From Bacillus sp. MYb209 (GTDB lineage: Bacteria > Bacillota > Bacilli > Bacillales > Bacillaceae_G): DNA of 64,000 nucleotides. The stretch is taken from the NCBI RefSeq assembly GCF_002975175.1, contig NZ_PCNZ01000001.1, forward strand, positions 574,063-638,062. The letters run 5' to 3'. Every line of letters begins with the position of its first letter. Position 1 is the stretch's first letter. The translations under genes and the position numbers were made by a program. The notes below the pieces were generated by a model. That model ran no database searches and was not told where the DNA came from. It was given only the letters and a program-made list of their open reading frames with translations. This document shows positions 57,275 to 64,000 of this stretch, piece by piece.

Positions 57275-57769
57275 ATGACAGAATTAATCCCTAAAAAAAC
57301 ATTAAAGAGAATTGAAAAAGATATTGAAAATAACAATCTTGGAAAAGCAAGAGATAGATTACACGGATTAATCGCTACTTATCCGAATGAATTAGCACTT
57401 AGAAAAAAACTCGGTGATATTTACTTTACATTACAATACCCAGAAATGGCTGGACGGTATTGGTATCTTGAAAAAGAGAAAACAAATGTTATGCACGCGG
57501 CATGTCTACAATTTGAAAAATCGATGGGAAACGATCCTTATCATATTGCACGTGCTTTAAAATTCAAAGGAGATCATGACATTATTAAAGAACTATATAC
57601 CGAACATACTTTACAACCACTGCAGAAAAAAGTAGCGGAAGAACTAATTGACGATTATGAAGAAACATGGAAAGACAAACTATTTGAATGGGGCTGTCTA
57701 GCATTATTCGCATTCCTTCTTTCTACTGCTATTATTGGTATATTCACTATACTGGATTGGATATTTTAA
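57275..57769 (+). CDS. DUF6584-like protein with C-terminal membrane helix
   Basis: 164 residues. A helical TPR-like first half (IEKDIENNNLGKARDRLHGL, NELALRKKLGDIYFTL) and a C-terminal membrane helix (about 143-162). It resembles DUF6584 proteins, from memory. ATG 57275 follows AAGGAGGAGTAT. Function unknown. Confidence 0.7.
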   Translation: MTELIPKKTLKRIEKDIENNNLGKARDRLHGLIATYPNELALRKKLGDIYFTLQYPEMAGRYWYLEKEKTNVMHAACLQFEKSMGNDPYHIARALKFKGDHDIIKELYTEHTLQPLQKKVAEELIDDYEETWKDKLFEWGCLALFAFLLSTAIIGIFTILDWIF

Positions 57770-57864
57770 ATAGAAGTGAACGTCCCACAATACGACGATA
57801 AATAAAATTATATCAACTTTCCGACAAAGTTTAACAATGTCAGCGACGTAATAATAAATAAGAA

Positions 57865-57895
57865 AGGTGCCCCAAAAATATTTTTGGGGGCACCT
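57865..57895. terminator. Terminator after aceA
   Basis: AGGTGCCCCAAAAA / TTTTTGGGGCACCT-type long hairpin with one extra G, pairing nearly through the loop; symmetrical between convergent genes. Confidence 0.85.
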
Positions 57896-57905
57896 ACTTC
57901 TACCT

Positions 57906-59183
57906 TTATTTCGTAAACTGTTCTTCTTCTGTGGATCCTTTTAGAGCAGTCGTTGACGAAGTACCACCTGTAATCACTTGTGCTACTTCATCAAAGTATC
58001 CTGTTCCTACTTCGCGTTGATGGCGCGTTGCAGAGTAACCATATTTTTCTGCTGCGAACTCTGCTTGTTGTAATTCAGAGTACGCTGCCATGCCGCGCTC
58101 TTTATAACCACGCGCTAATTCAAACATACCGTAATTTAATGAATGGAATCCAGCAAGCGTTACGAACTGGAATTTATAACCGTACGATGCAATTTCTTTT
58201 TGGAAGCTTGCAATCGTTTTTTCATCTAATTTTTGTTTCCAGTTAAATGAAGGGGAACAGTTGTAAGCGAGTAGCTTCCCTGGATATTTCTTATGAATTG
58301 CGTCCGCAAAGCGTTTTGCATCTTCTAAATTTGGCTCCGACGTTTCACACCAAACGAGATCTGCATACGGCGCATACGCTAAACCACGTGCAGTTGCTTG
58401 ATCAAGACCTGCTTTCGTACGATAAAACCCTTCTGGCGTTCTTTCCCCTGTAATAAACTCTTGATCAACCGGATCAATATCACTCGTAATTAAATCTGCC
58501 GCATCTGCATCTGTTCTTGCGACAATAATTGTTGGTACACCCATTACATCCGCAGCAAGACGTGCCGAAATTAAATTACGCACCGCTGTTTGCGTCGGTA
58601 ATAATACTTTTCCGCCTAAATGCCCGCATTTTTTCTCTGAAGATAATTGGTCTTCAAAGTGCACGCCAGATGCACCCGCTTCAATCATTCCTTTCATTAG
58701 TTCAAATACGTTTAATTGTCCACCAAATCCAGCTTCAGCATCCGCCACAATTGGGACAAAATAATCTGTATCACCGCTACCTTCCATATGCTGAATTTGA
58801 TCAGCACGTTGAAGTGTTTGGTTAATTCGTTTTACAACAGCCGGTACACTGTTCGCTGGGTATAAGCTTTGATCAGGATACATATGTCCAGAAAGGTTCG
58901 CATCTGCCGCTACTTGCCAACCGCTTAAATAAATTGCTTTTAATCCAGCCTTCACTTGTTGCATCGCTTGGTTTCCTGTTAATGCCCCAAGTGCATTAAT
59001 ATAATCTTCTGTATGAAGTGATTTCCAAAGATTCTCTGCACCGCAGCGCGCTAACGTATGTTCAATATCAATCGATCCGCGCAGACGAATTACATCTTCA
59101 GCTGTATATGGACGTGTTATCCCTCTCCAGCGCGTATCTAACTCCCAGCTTTCCTGCAATTTATCAATTCTTTCGTTTTTCAT
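57906..59183 (-). CDS. aceA: Isocitrate lyase AceA
   Basis: 425 residues. It cleaves isocitrate to succinate and glyoxylate in the glyoxylate shunt, allowing growth on acetate or fatty acids. The catalytic loop Cys is in [11 protein letters not shown], and [10 protein letters not shown] and [11 protein letters not shown] are family motifs. The start is ATG 59183, 9 bases after GGGG; other in-frame ATGs upstream lack spacing. It follows aceB by 25 bases in one operon. Absent from B. subtilis 168, present in the B. cereus group. Confidence 0.96.
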   Translation of the reverse strand: MKNERIDKLQESWELDTRWRGITRPYTAEDVIRLRGSIDIEHTLARCGAENLWKSLHTEDYINALGALTGNQAMQQVKAGLKAIYLSGWQVAADANLSGHMYPDQSLYPANSVPAVVKRINQTLQRADQIQHMEGSGDTDYFVPIVADAEAGFGGQLNVFELMKGMIEAGASGVHFEDQLSSEKKCGHLGGKVLLPTQTAVRNLISARLAADVMGVPTIIVARTDADAADLITSDIDPVDQEFITGERTPEGFYRTKAGLDQATARGLAYAPYADLVWCETSEPNLEDAKRFADAIHKKYPGKLLAYNCSPSFNWKQKLDEKTIASFQKEIASYGYKFQFVTLAGFHSLNYGMFELARGYKERGMAAYSELQQAEFAAEKYGYSATRHQREVGTGYFDEVAQVITGGTSSTTALKGSTEEEQFTK

Positions 59184-59208
59184 ATGTTCCATCCCCTTTT
59201 CTTGTTTC

Positions 59209-60798
59209 TTATAAAATTTCATAACCCGGTAATGTTAAAAACGGCATGAACTCGTTATTACGAACAAGGTTTGTAAACAGGTTTGTAGCTTCTTCAAATC
59301 TCCCTTTCTTAAACGCTTCCTTACCAATCTCTCTTTCTATTTTTGCTAGTTCTTCTTCTTTCAATTCTTCCATCAATTTAAAAGTGATATCACGGCCATC
59401 ACTTAACTTTCCACCCTCATGACGAATCCACTGCCATACTTGTGCTCTTGATATTTCCGCTGTTGCCGCATCTTCCATTAAGTTATAAATAGGAGCTGCT
59501 CCTCTCCCGCTTAACCAAGATGCAATATATTGAATACCGACGTTAATATTAGTGCGAAGACCAGCCTCTGTAATCGTTCCCATCGGTACTTCTAATAAAT
59601 CCTTTTCTGTTACACGTATTTCTTCACGCTTTCTAAAAATTTGATTTGGCGTTTTCATTATGTGATTAAATACTTCCATTGCAACCGGTACAAGTCCCGG
59701 GTGGGCAACCCAAGTCCCGTCATGACCGTCTAAAGCTTCGCGCTCCTTATCAGCACGCACTTTCTCGAAAGCAGCCTCATTTGCTTCTGGATCATTTTTA
59801 ATTGGGATTTGCGCTGCCATTCCTCCGATTGCCGGCGCGTTACGACGATGACACGTTTGAATAACTTTCAAAGAATACGCGCGCATAAACGGCGCTGTCA
59901 TCGTGACTTGCGCTCTATCCGGAAGTAAAAATCCATTATGATTACGGAAGCTCTTTAAGAAACTAAATATATAATCCCATCGTCCGCAGTTTAAACCAGC
60001 AGAATGATCTCTTAGTTCATACAGAATTTCATCCATTTCAAATGAAGCGTGAATCGTTTCTATTAACACAGTAGCTTTAATCGTTCCGTTCGGAATGCCG
60101 ATATACTTTTGAGCAAATACGAAAACGTCATTCCATAATCTTGCCTCTAAGTAACTTTCCATTTTCGGTAAGTAAAAGTACGGGCCACTTCCTTTTGCTA
60201 AAAGCACCTTCGCATTATGGAAAAAGTACAAGCCAAAATCTACTAAACTGCCAGACATGTTCTTGCCGTCAACTTGCATATGTTTTTCTTCTAAATGCCA
60301 CCCTCTCGGACGCACAATTAATACAGCCGTCTTACTATTTAAACGATATTCTTTTCCGTCTTCATTTTTATGTGAAATCGTTCCCTTACTCGCATCTCGT
60401 AAGTTAATTTGGCCTTCGACAGCATTTCTCCAAGTTGGTGCATTCGAATCTTCAAAGTCTGCCATAAAAAGATGTGCTCCTGAATTTAAAGCGTTAATGA
60501 CCATCTTTCTATCTACCGGTCCAGTAATCTCCACGCGGCGATCCTCTAAATCTTTCGGAAGCTGGGCAATTGTCCAATCCCCTTCACGTATATGCTTTGT
60601 TTCTTCTAAAAACTTAGGAAGCTCCCCTGCATCAATTCTTTTTTGTTTCTCCACACGCTTTTGTAAAAGTTCCGTGCGGCGTTCATTGAAATTTTCATGC
60701 AGTTCCTTTAAAAAACTAAGCGCCTCAGGTGTCAATATTTCGTTGTACGCTGGTAACATTTCTCCAACGAGTGTAACCCGTGAAGTTTGCGTCGACAT
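59209..60798 (-). CDS. aceB: Malate synthase A AceB
   Basis: 529 residues. It condenses glyoxylate with acetyl-CoA to malate, the second shunt step. Family stretches: [15 protein letters not shown], the [14 protein letters not shown] segment, and [21 protein letters not shown] 60798 follows AAGAAGGGGATGCTAAT. First gene of the aceBA operon; I saw no certain CcpA site in the short upstream gap. Confidence 0.96.
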   Translation of the reverse strand: MSTQTSRVTLVGEMLPAYNEILTPEALSFLKELHENFNERRTELLQKRVEKQKRIDAGELPKFLEETKHIREGDWTIAQLPKDLEDRRVEITGPVDRKMVINALNSGAHLFMADFEDSNAPTWRNAVEGQINLRDASKGTISHKNEDGKEYRLNSKTAVLIVRPRGWHLEEKHMQVDGKNMSGSLVDFGLYFFHNAKVLLAKGSGPYFYLPKMESYLEARLWNDVFVFAQKYIGIPNGTIKATVLIETIHASFEMDEILYELRDHSAGLNCGRWDYIFSFLKSFRNHNGFLLPDRAQVTMTAPFMRAYSLKVIQTCHRRNAPAIGGMAAQIPIKNDPEANEAAFEKVRADKEREALDGHDGTWVAHPGLVPVAMEVFNHIMKTPNQIFRKREEIRVTEKDLLEVPMGTITEAGLRTNINVGIQYIASWLSGRGAAPIYNLMEDAATAEISRAQVWQWIRHEGGKLSDGRDITFKLMEELKEEELAKIEREIGKEAFKKGRFEEATNLFTNLVRNNEFMPFLTLPGYEIL

Positions 60799-60942
60799 AT
60801 TAGCATCCCCTTCTTAAACTGTCTTATAACAGATTTGATTTTATGTTTTATATTATATAACAAATCTTCAGAAAAGGAAGTTTTTTTTGAAAATTTAATG
60901 GTTTTTTTACAAAACTGTGTTTATCCATTATGATTTCAACAT

Positions 60943-60980
60943 AAAAAAGAGCCGGTGTTGTATAACACTGGCTCTTTTTT
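60943..60980. terminator. Terminator after SLH protein 1
   Basis: AAAAAAGAGCC-GGTGTT pairs with AACACTGGCTCTTTTTT (one G-U pair), a long hairpin downstream of the first SLH gene. Confidence 0.85.
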
Positions 60981-60985
60981 ATAAA

Positions 60986-61660
60986 TTATTGTTGCTGATC
61001 ATTTAAAATTGCTTTGTATAGGAACTGTGCATATTGTTCACGTGTTACTTTCATACCTGGTGCAAAGTTACCTGAACCATCACCTGCTGAAATACCATTT
61101 GAACCTACTGCATTAATTGCCTCAGCTGCCCAATGTCCTGCTGGTACATCTTTAAATCCTGGTGTACCTTTTACTTGTAACTCAAATGTTTCCGTTAAAA
61201 TTTGTGCCATTTCTGCACGTGTTAACGTATCTTTTGGTCTGAAGTTTCCACTATCATCACCTTTAAAGATTTCTAATTCTGTTAATGCTAAAATTTCAAT
61301 TGGGAACATTGTTGAGTTATCATCAACGATATCTTTATATGTACTTACAAACTCATGATCTTCATCAAAGTATTGGTCCCCATCAATTGTACGGTAAATT
61401 AACGCCGCTACTTGCTCACGTGTTACATTATCACCAAAACCGAATCTTCCATCTCCGTAACCAGCAATAATTTCCCAGTTTTTTAGGTTTTGAATTGCTT
61501 CATAAGACCAATGTCCTGCTGGTACATCTTTAAATGTGCCAGGTACTGCTTGTTGTTGTTTCACAGCTACTTCCGCATTTGCTGTAGTACCTTGTGCACT
61601 TAATCCAATTCCACCCATAATTGTTAAAGCTGTTGCTACTTTTAATATCTTTTTCTTCAC
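60986..61660 (-). CDS. Secreted SLH-domain-only protein 1
   Basis: 224 residues: signal peptide (cleavage about after TANA-29), then three S-layer homology domains and almost nothing else. SLH blocks: FKDVPAGHWSYEAI with VTREQVAALIYR; KDIVDDNSTMFPIEILAL with LTRAEMAQILTETF; FKDVPAGHWAAEAI with VTREQYAQFLYKAI. SLH triads bind pyruvylated secondary wall polysaccharide, so it should sit on the cell wall. The start is GTG 61660 after AGGGAGAGAACAAA. Closest of the three to canonical SLH spacing. Confidence 0.88.
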   Translation of the reverse strand: MKKKILKVATALTIMGGIGLSAQGTTANAEVAVKQQQAVPGTFKDVPAGHWSYEAIQNLKNWEIIAGYGDGRFGFGDNVTREQVAALIYRTIDGDQYFDEDHEFVSTYKDIVDDNSTMFPIEILALTELEIFKGDDSGNFRPKDTLTRAEMAQILTETFELQVKGTPGFKDVPAGHWAAEAINAVGSNGISAGDGSGNFAPGMKVTREQYAQFLYKAILNDQQQ

Positions 61661-61920
61661 TTTGTTCTCTCCCTAAAAACATATTTTTTTCTAATATAAA
61701 GAATTCACGGAAAAGTAACAATACACTTATCCATATAATGTTTGTCTAATTTGCGAATTATACTTCATATACTTCTCTTTACACTTAGTTAAAAATAAAG
61801 TTACTAAACCATACCTTTACCCCATGAAAAGTAACTATAATTAACCTTTTTTTTCCATAAATACTAATCACCGAAATATGAACAGCAGAATAAATATACA
61901 GATAAACAATTTAAAATAAG

Positions 61921-61949
61921 AAAAAAGCGCGTAATTTCCGCGCTTTTTT
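61921..61949 (-). terminator. Terminator between SLH genes 2 and 1
   Basis: An 11-bp stem AAAAAAGCGCG / CGCGCTTTTTT with a 7-base loop. The two SLH genes are therefore likely separate transcripts. The gap 61661-61920 otherwise shows only AT-rich DNA where the SLH1 promoter must lie. Confidence 0.82.
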
Positions 61950-62020
61950 TAAAGAAATATGATATATTAATATAATTTTAATTTCCTTGTACTATATTAT
62001 TTTTTAACTTCCGTTTCATG

Positions 62021-62671
62021 TTATTCATCTTTCAAATAAAAATTAGTAATAGCTTTATTTAAAAATGTTGCATATTGCTCACGTGTTACAACTTTATTTG
62101 GTTCAAACTTTCCATTCCCTGTTCCTACTATGACATTATTAGCTTGTAGTGCACTAATTGCATTTTTTGCCCAGTAATTATTTGGTACATCTTTAAATGT
62201 ATGCTGTTGCTGTGCTTCAAATGAAAATGTCTGTGTAAGAACTTGTACTACTTCTGCACGTGTTATTGTTTCTCTAGGTCTAAAGTTCCCCTTCTCATCA
62301 CCTTTAAAAATGCCACGTTCTGTTAATGCTAAAATTTCATTTGGAAACATTGTTGATCTTTCAGAAATATCATTATAAGGGTTTTTTAACGGTCCTTCAT
62401 GCTTTATATTAAGTGCGCGATACAGTACTGCCGCCACTTGTTCACGGGTTACATTATCACCTACACCAAACTTTCCATTTCCATAGCCTAGCATAACTTT
62501 ATGATACGTCACTTCCATAATATATTCATATGCCCAATAGTCTACTGGAACATCATCAAATACAATCATTTCTGGATACTCTTCTGCTTTTATGTTAGGT
62601 ACACTTGCACTTACCAATAATCCACCCATAATAGTCGCTGCGGCCATTATACGTAACATTTTTTTCTTCAT
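62021..62671 (-). CDS. Secreted SLH-domain-only protein 2
   Basis: 216 residues: signal peptide (to about IKA-29), then three SLH domains: FDDVPVDYWAYEYIMEVTYH with VTREQVAAVLYRAL; DISERSTMFPNEILALTERG with ITRAEVVQVLTQTF; FKDVPNNYWAKNAISALQAN with VTREQYATFLNKAI. It is more like SLH protein 3 than 1 (shared KVMLGYGNGKFGVGDN/RIMYGYGNGKFGVEDN). ATG 62671 follows AGGAGAGAGGACA. Confidence 0.88.
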   Translation of the reverse strand: MKKKMLRIMAAATIMGGLLVSASVPNIKAEEYPEMIVFDDVPVDYWAYEYIMEVTYHKVMLGYGNGKFGVGDNVTREQVAAVLYRALNIKHEGPLKNPYNDISERSTMFPNEILALTERGIFKGDEKGNFRPRETITRAEVVQVLTQTFSFEAQQQHTFKDVPNNYWAKNAISALQANNVIVGTGNGKFEPNKVVTREQYATFLNKAITNFYLKDE

Positions 62672-63000
62672 TGTCCTCTCTCCTTCATTTCCACTTTATT
62701 AAAAGTGGAAAATAATAGACTAAATTCTTTTCCCATATTACATATGCTGTATTTGCAAGCCGTATGTAATATATTGCATTTTTAACATCTATTATTTTGA
62801 AGATTACTAGGTGAGCCAATTCGCTCTCAATTCCAATTGGTATTCTGAATTTGAAGAAATATTCTTATCTTTGCGCTCTAGTTTCTCTGTTTGATTTTCA
62901 AAAAGGATAAACAAAAGTTTTTGCAAAGATGTTATATATACAATATTCTACTATCTACTAATCAAGTCCTTCACTTATAAAAATTTCACTTTATCGACAA

Positions 63001-63033
63001 AAAAAAGCGCAAATATCATATTTGCGCTTTTTT
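63001..63033 (-). terminator. Terminator after the SLH remnant
   Basis: A perfect 15-bp stem AAAAAAGCGCAAATA / TATTTGCGCTTTTTT with a 3-base loop. A decayed version lies at 63228-63256. The 62672-63000 gap holds no gene that I can see. Confidence 0.85.
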
Positions 63034-63077
63034 TCATTTTCATATAGTAATCATTTGAGTGGAATCTAAGAATTGCA

Positions 63078-63221
63078 TTATTTAAAAACTTCGCATTCTG
63101 GCTCAAATAAATCATTACCAGTTTCAACTATAGCTTTATTAGACTGTAAGGCGCTAATCGAATCTTTAGCCCAATGATTTTCTGGTATGTCAGTAAATGT
63201 ATGTTTTGTTTCACTTTTCAT
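63078..63221 (-). pseudogene. Decayed SLH-domain fragment
   Basis: A 47-codon frame matching only the last SLH domain of SLH protein 3: KHTFTDIPENHWAKDSISAL then QSNKAIVETGNDLFEPE, against HTFTDVSEDYWARDAISGL and QSNNVVVGTGDGKFEPE. The GTGDGKFEPEMLVTR motif is ruined and the reading stops early. An in-frame ATG exists at 63221 but without a ribosome site. It lies between SLH gene 3 and an intact terminator. Confidence 0.75.
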
Positions 63222-63280
63222 ACAAAAAGGTACAAATATGATCTATTTGCACTTTTACTACATAATAATGTAGCTCTTAT

Positions 63281-63943
63281 TTATTCCATTTTCTCTGGTG
63301 AATTATCGATTGCCTTTTTTAAGAATTTCGCAAATTGCCCGCGTGTTACAAGCATTTCAGGTTCAAATTTCCCATCACCCGTTCCTACTACAACGTTATT
63401 AGATTGTAGCCCACTAATCGCATCTCTTGCCCAATAATCTTCTGATACATCTGTAAATGTATGAGGTTGTTTTGCTTTCAGATTATATGCTTTCACCAAA
63501 ATTTGCGCTAGTTCCGCTCGAGTTAACGTATCTTTTGGACGGAAGTTCTGATTTTCGTCTCCTTTAAAAACACCACGCTTTGTTAATTGTAAAATTTCAT
63601 AAGGAAACATTGTTGATTTCCCGTCAATATCTCCATATGGATTTTCAATATGTACATTTCGTTTCAAACCTAGTGCGCGATACAGCACTGCGGCTGCCTG
63701 TTCGCGTGTTACATTATCTTCCACACCAAATTTCCCATTTCCGTAGCCATACATAATTCGGTGATACACTAGTTCAACAATTTCATAGTATGCCCAGTGA
63801 TCTTTTGATAAATCATCAAAATCTATAATAATATTAGGACTAGATTTTTGATTCCCCCCAGTATTTGCAGAAGCACCATTTGCACTTACAAATATTCCCC
63901 CCATTAACGTTAATGATGTAGCTACTTTTAATAACTTCTTCAT
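63281..63943 (-). CDS. Secreted SLH-domain-only protein 3
   Basis: 220 residues: signal peptide (to about ASA-26), then three SLH domains: FDDLSKDHWAYYEIVELVYH with VTREQAAAVLYRAL; DIDGKSTMFPYEILQLTKRG with LTRAELAQILVKAY; FTDVSEDYWARDAISGLQSN with VTRGQFAKFLKKAI. No other domain. The ribosome site is poor: the only G-rich stretch, AGGG, lies inside a 16-bp inverted repeat just upstream of ATG 63943. Confidence 0.87.
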   Translation of the reverse strand: MKKLLKVATSLTLMGGIFVSANGASANTGGNQKSSPNIIIDFDDLSKDHWAYYEIVELVYHRIMYGYGNGKFGVEDNVTREQAAAVLYRALGLKRNVHIENPYGDIDGKSTMFPYEILQLTKRGVFKGDENQNFRPKDTLTRAELAQILVKAYNLKAKQPHTFTDVSEDYWARDAISGLQSNNVVVGTGDGKFEPEMLVTRGQFAKFLKKAIDNSPEKME

Positions 63944-63953
63944 TTTAAAATGT

Positions 63954-63996
63954 ACCCTATAGAATAGACACTTAAAAAAAGTCTATTCTATAGGGT
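63954..63996. repeat. 16-bp perfect inverted repeat at the right window edge
   Basis: ACCCTATAGAATAGAC and GTCTATTCTATAGGGT form a perfect 16-bp stem with an 11-base A-rich loop, 10 bases upstream of the SLH gene 3 start. With the A7 run it could be an intrinsic terminator on the minus strand of a gene to the right, or the end of a mobile element. The window stops before this can be decided. Confidence 0.6.
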
Positions 63997-64000
63997 ATTT

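Overview
The window is about 64 kb of low-GC Firmicute chromosome that I read as a member of the Bacillus cereus group (cereus/thuringiensis/anthracis type). The evidence is gene content and order that follow the B. subtilis mecA-yjbE-spx-opp-trpS-yjbA-yjaZ-fabF-fabH-comZ, yit, yis, gerP and addAB neighbourhoods; a repeat with the size and ATAAA/TTTAT flanks of bcr1, described as specific to the B. cereus group; small SLH-domain surface proteins; and endospore genes (gerPA-gerPF, asnO-like, Spo0E-like phosphatase). There are no rRNA or tRNA genes, no prophage, no CRISPR array and no complete insertion sequence.

Layout, left to right. 1-4.7 kb: mecA (cut by the window edge), yjbE, spx, a small membrane protein and an orphan oligopeptide-binding lipoprotein. 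5-12.4 kb: a MATE transporter and the oppABCDF importer. 12.7-21.6 kb: a small membrane protein, T-box-controlled trpS, a four-unit GC-rich tandem repeat, yjbA, yjaZ, the FapR-controlled fabH-fabF pair, comZ with a duplicated tail, two yjaV/yjaU-like genes and yjzD. 21.6-31.3 kb: CtsR-controlled clpB, yjzC, a HAD phosphatase, two coupled small genes, a YitT-family protein, prsA, two unknown genes, a CvfB/YitL protein and a YajQ/YitK protein. 31.4-36.5 kb: a small gene with an internal stop, a membrane-anchored amylase-like protein lacking catalytic residues, amtB with two TnrA/GlnR boxes, katA with a PerR box, and a deleted hemH pseudogene.

36.6-45 kb: asnO-like asparagine synthetase, yisN- and yisL-like genes, a bcr1 repeat, rocD, a small membrane protein, yisK, a Spo0E-like phosphatase and the gerPABCDEF spore operon behind a sigma-K-type promoter. 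45-55 kb: a DNA alkylation repair protein, a small helix-hairpin-helix gene without a normal start codon, the addBA recombination nuclease, a signal peptidase I, a TVP38-type membrane protein and comK. 56-61 kb: small genes, a cold-shock protein with a strongly structured leader, a gene remnant, a DUF6584-like protein and the glyoxylate shunt pair aceB-aceA. 61-64 kb: three consecutive SLH-only secreted proteins plus a decayed copy of a fourth.

Most of the window is conserved Bacillus core genome. What stands out is small-scale remodelling: bcr1 copies, the repeat array, tandem duplications of gene tails with their terminators (comZ and SLH), a hemH pseudogene with a microhomology deletion, an amylase-like and a hydrolase-like protein that seem to have lost their catalytic residues, and several small genes outside normal start-codon rules. 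I found no convincing new multi-gene system; the strongest candidates for unexplained function are the repeat array, the SLH-only cluster and the amylase-like protein.
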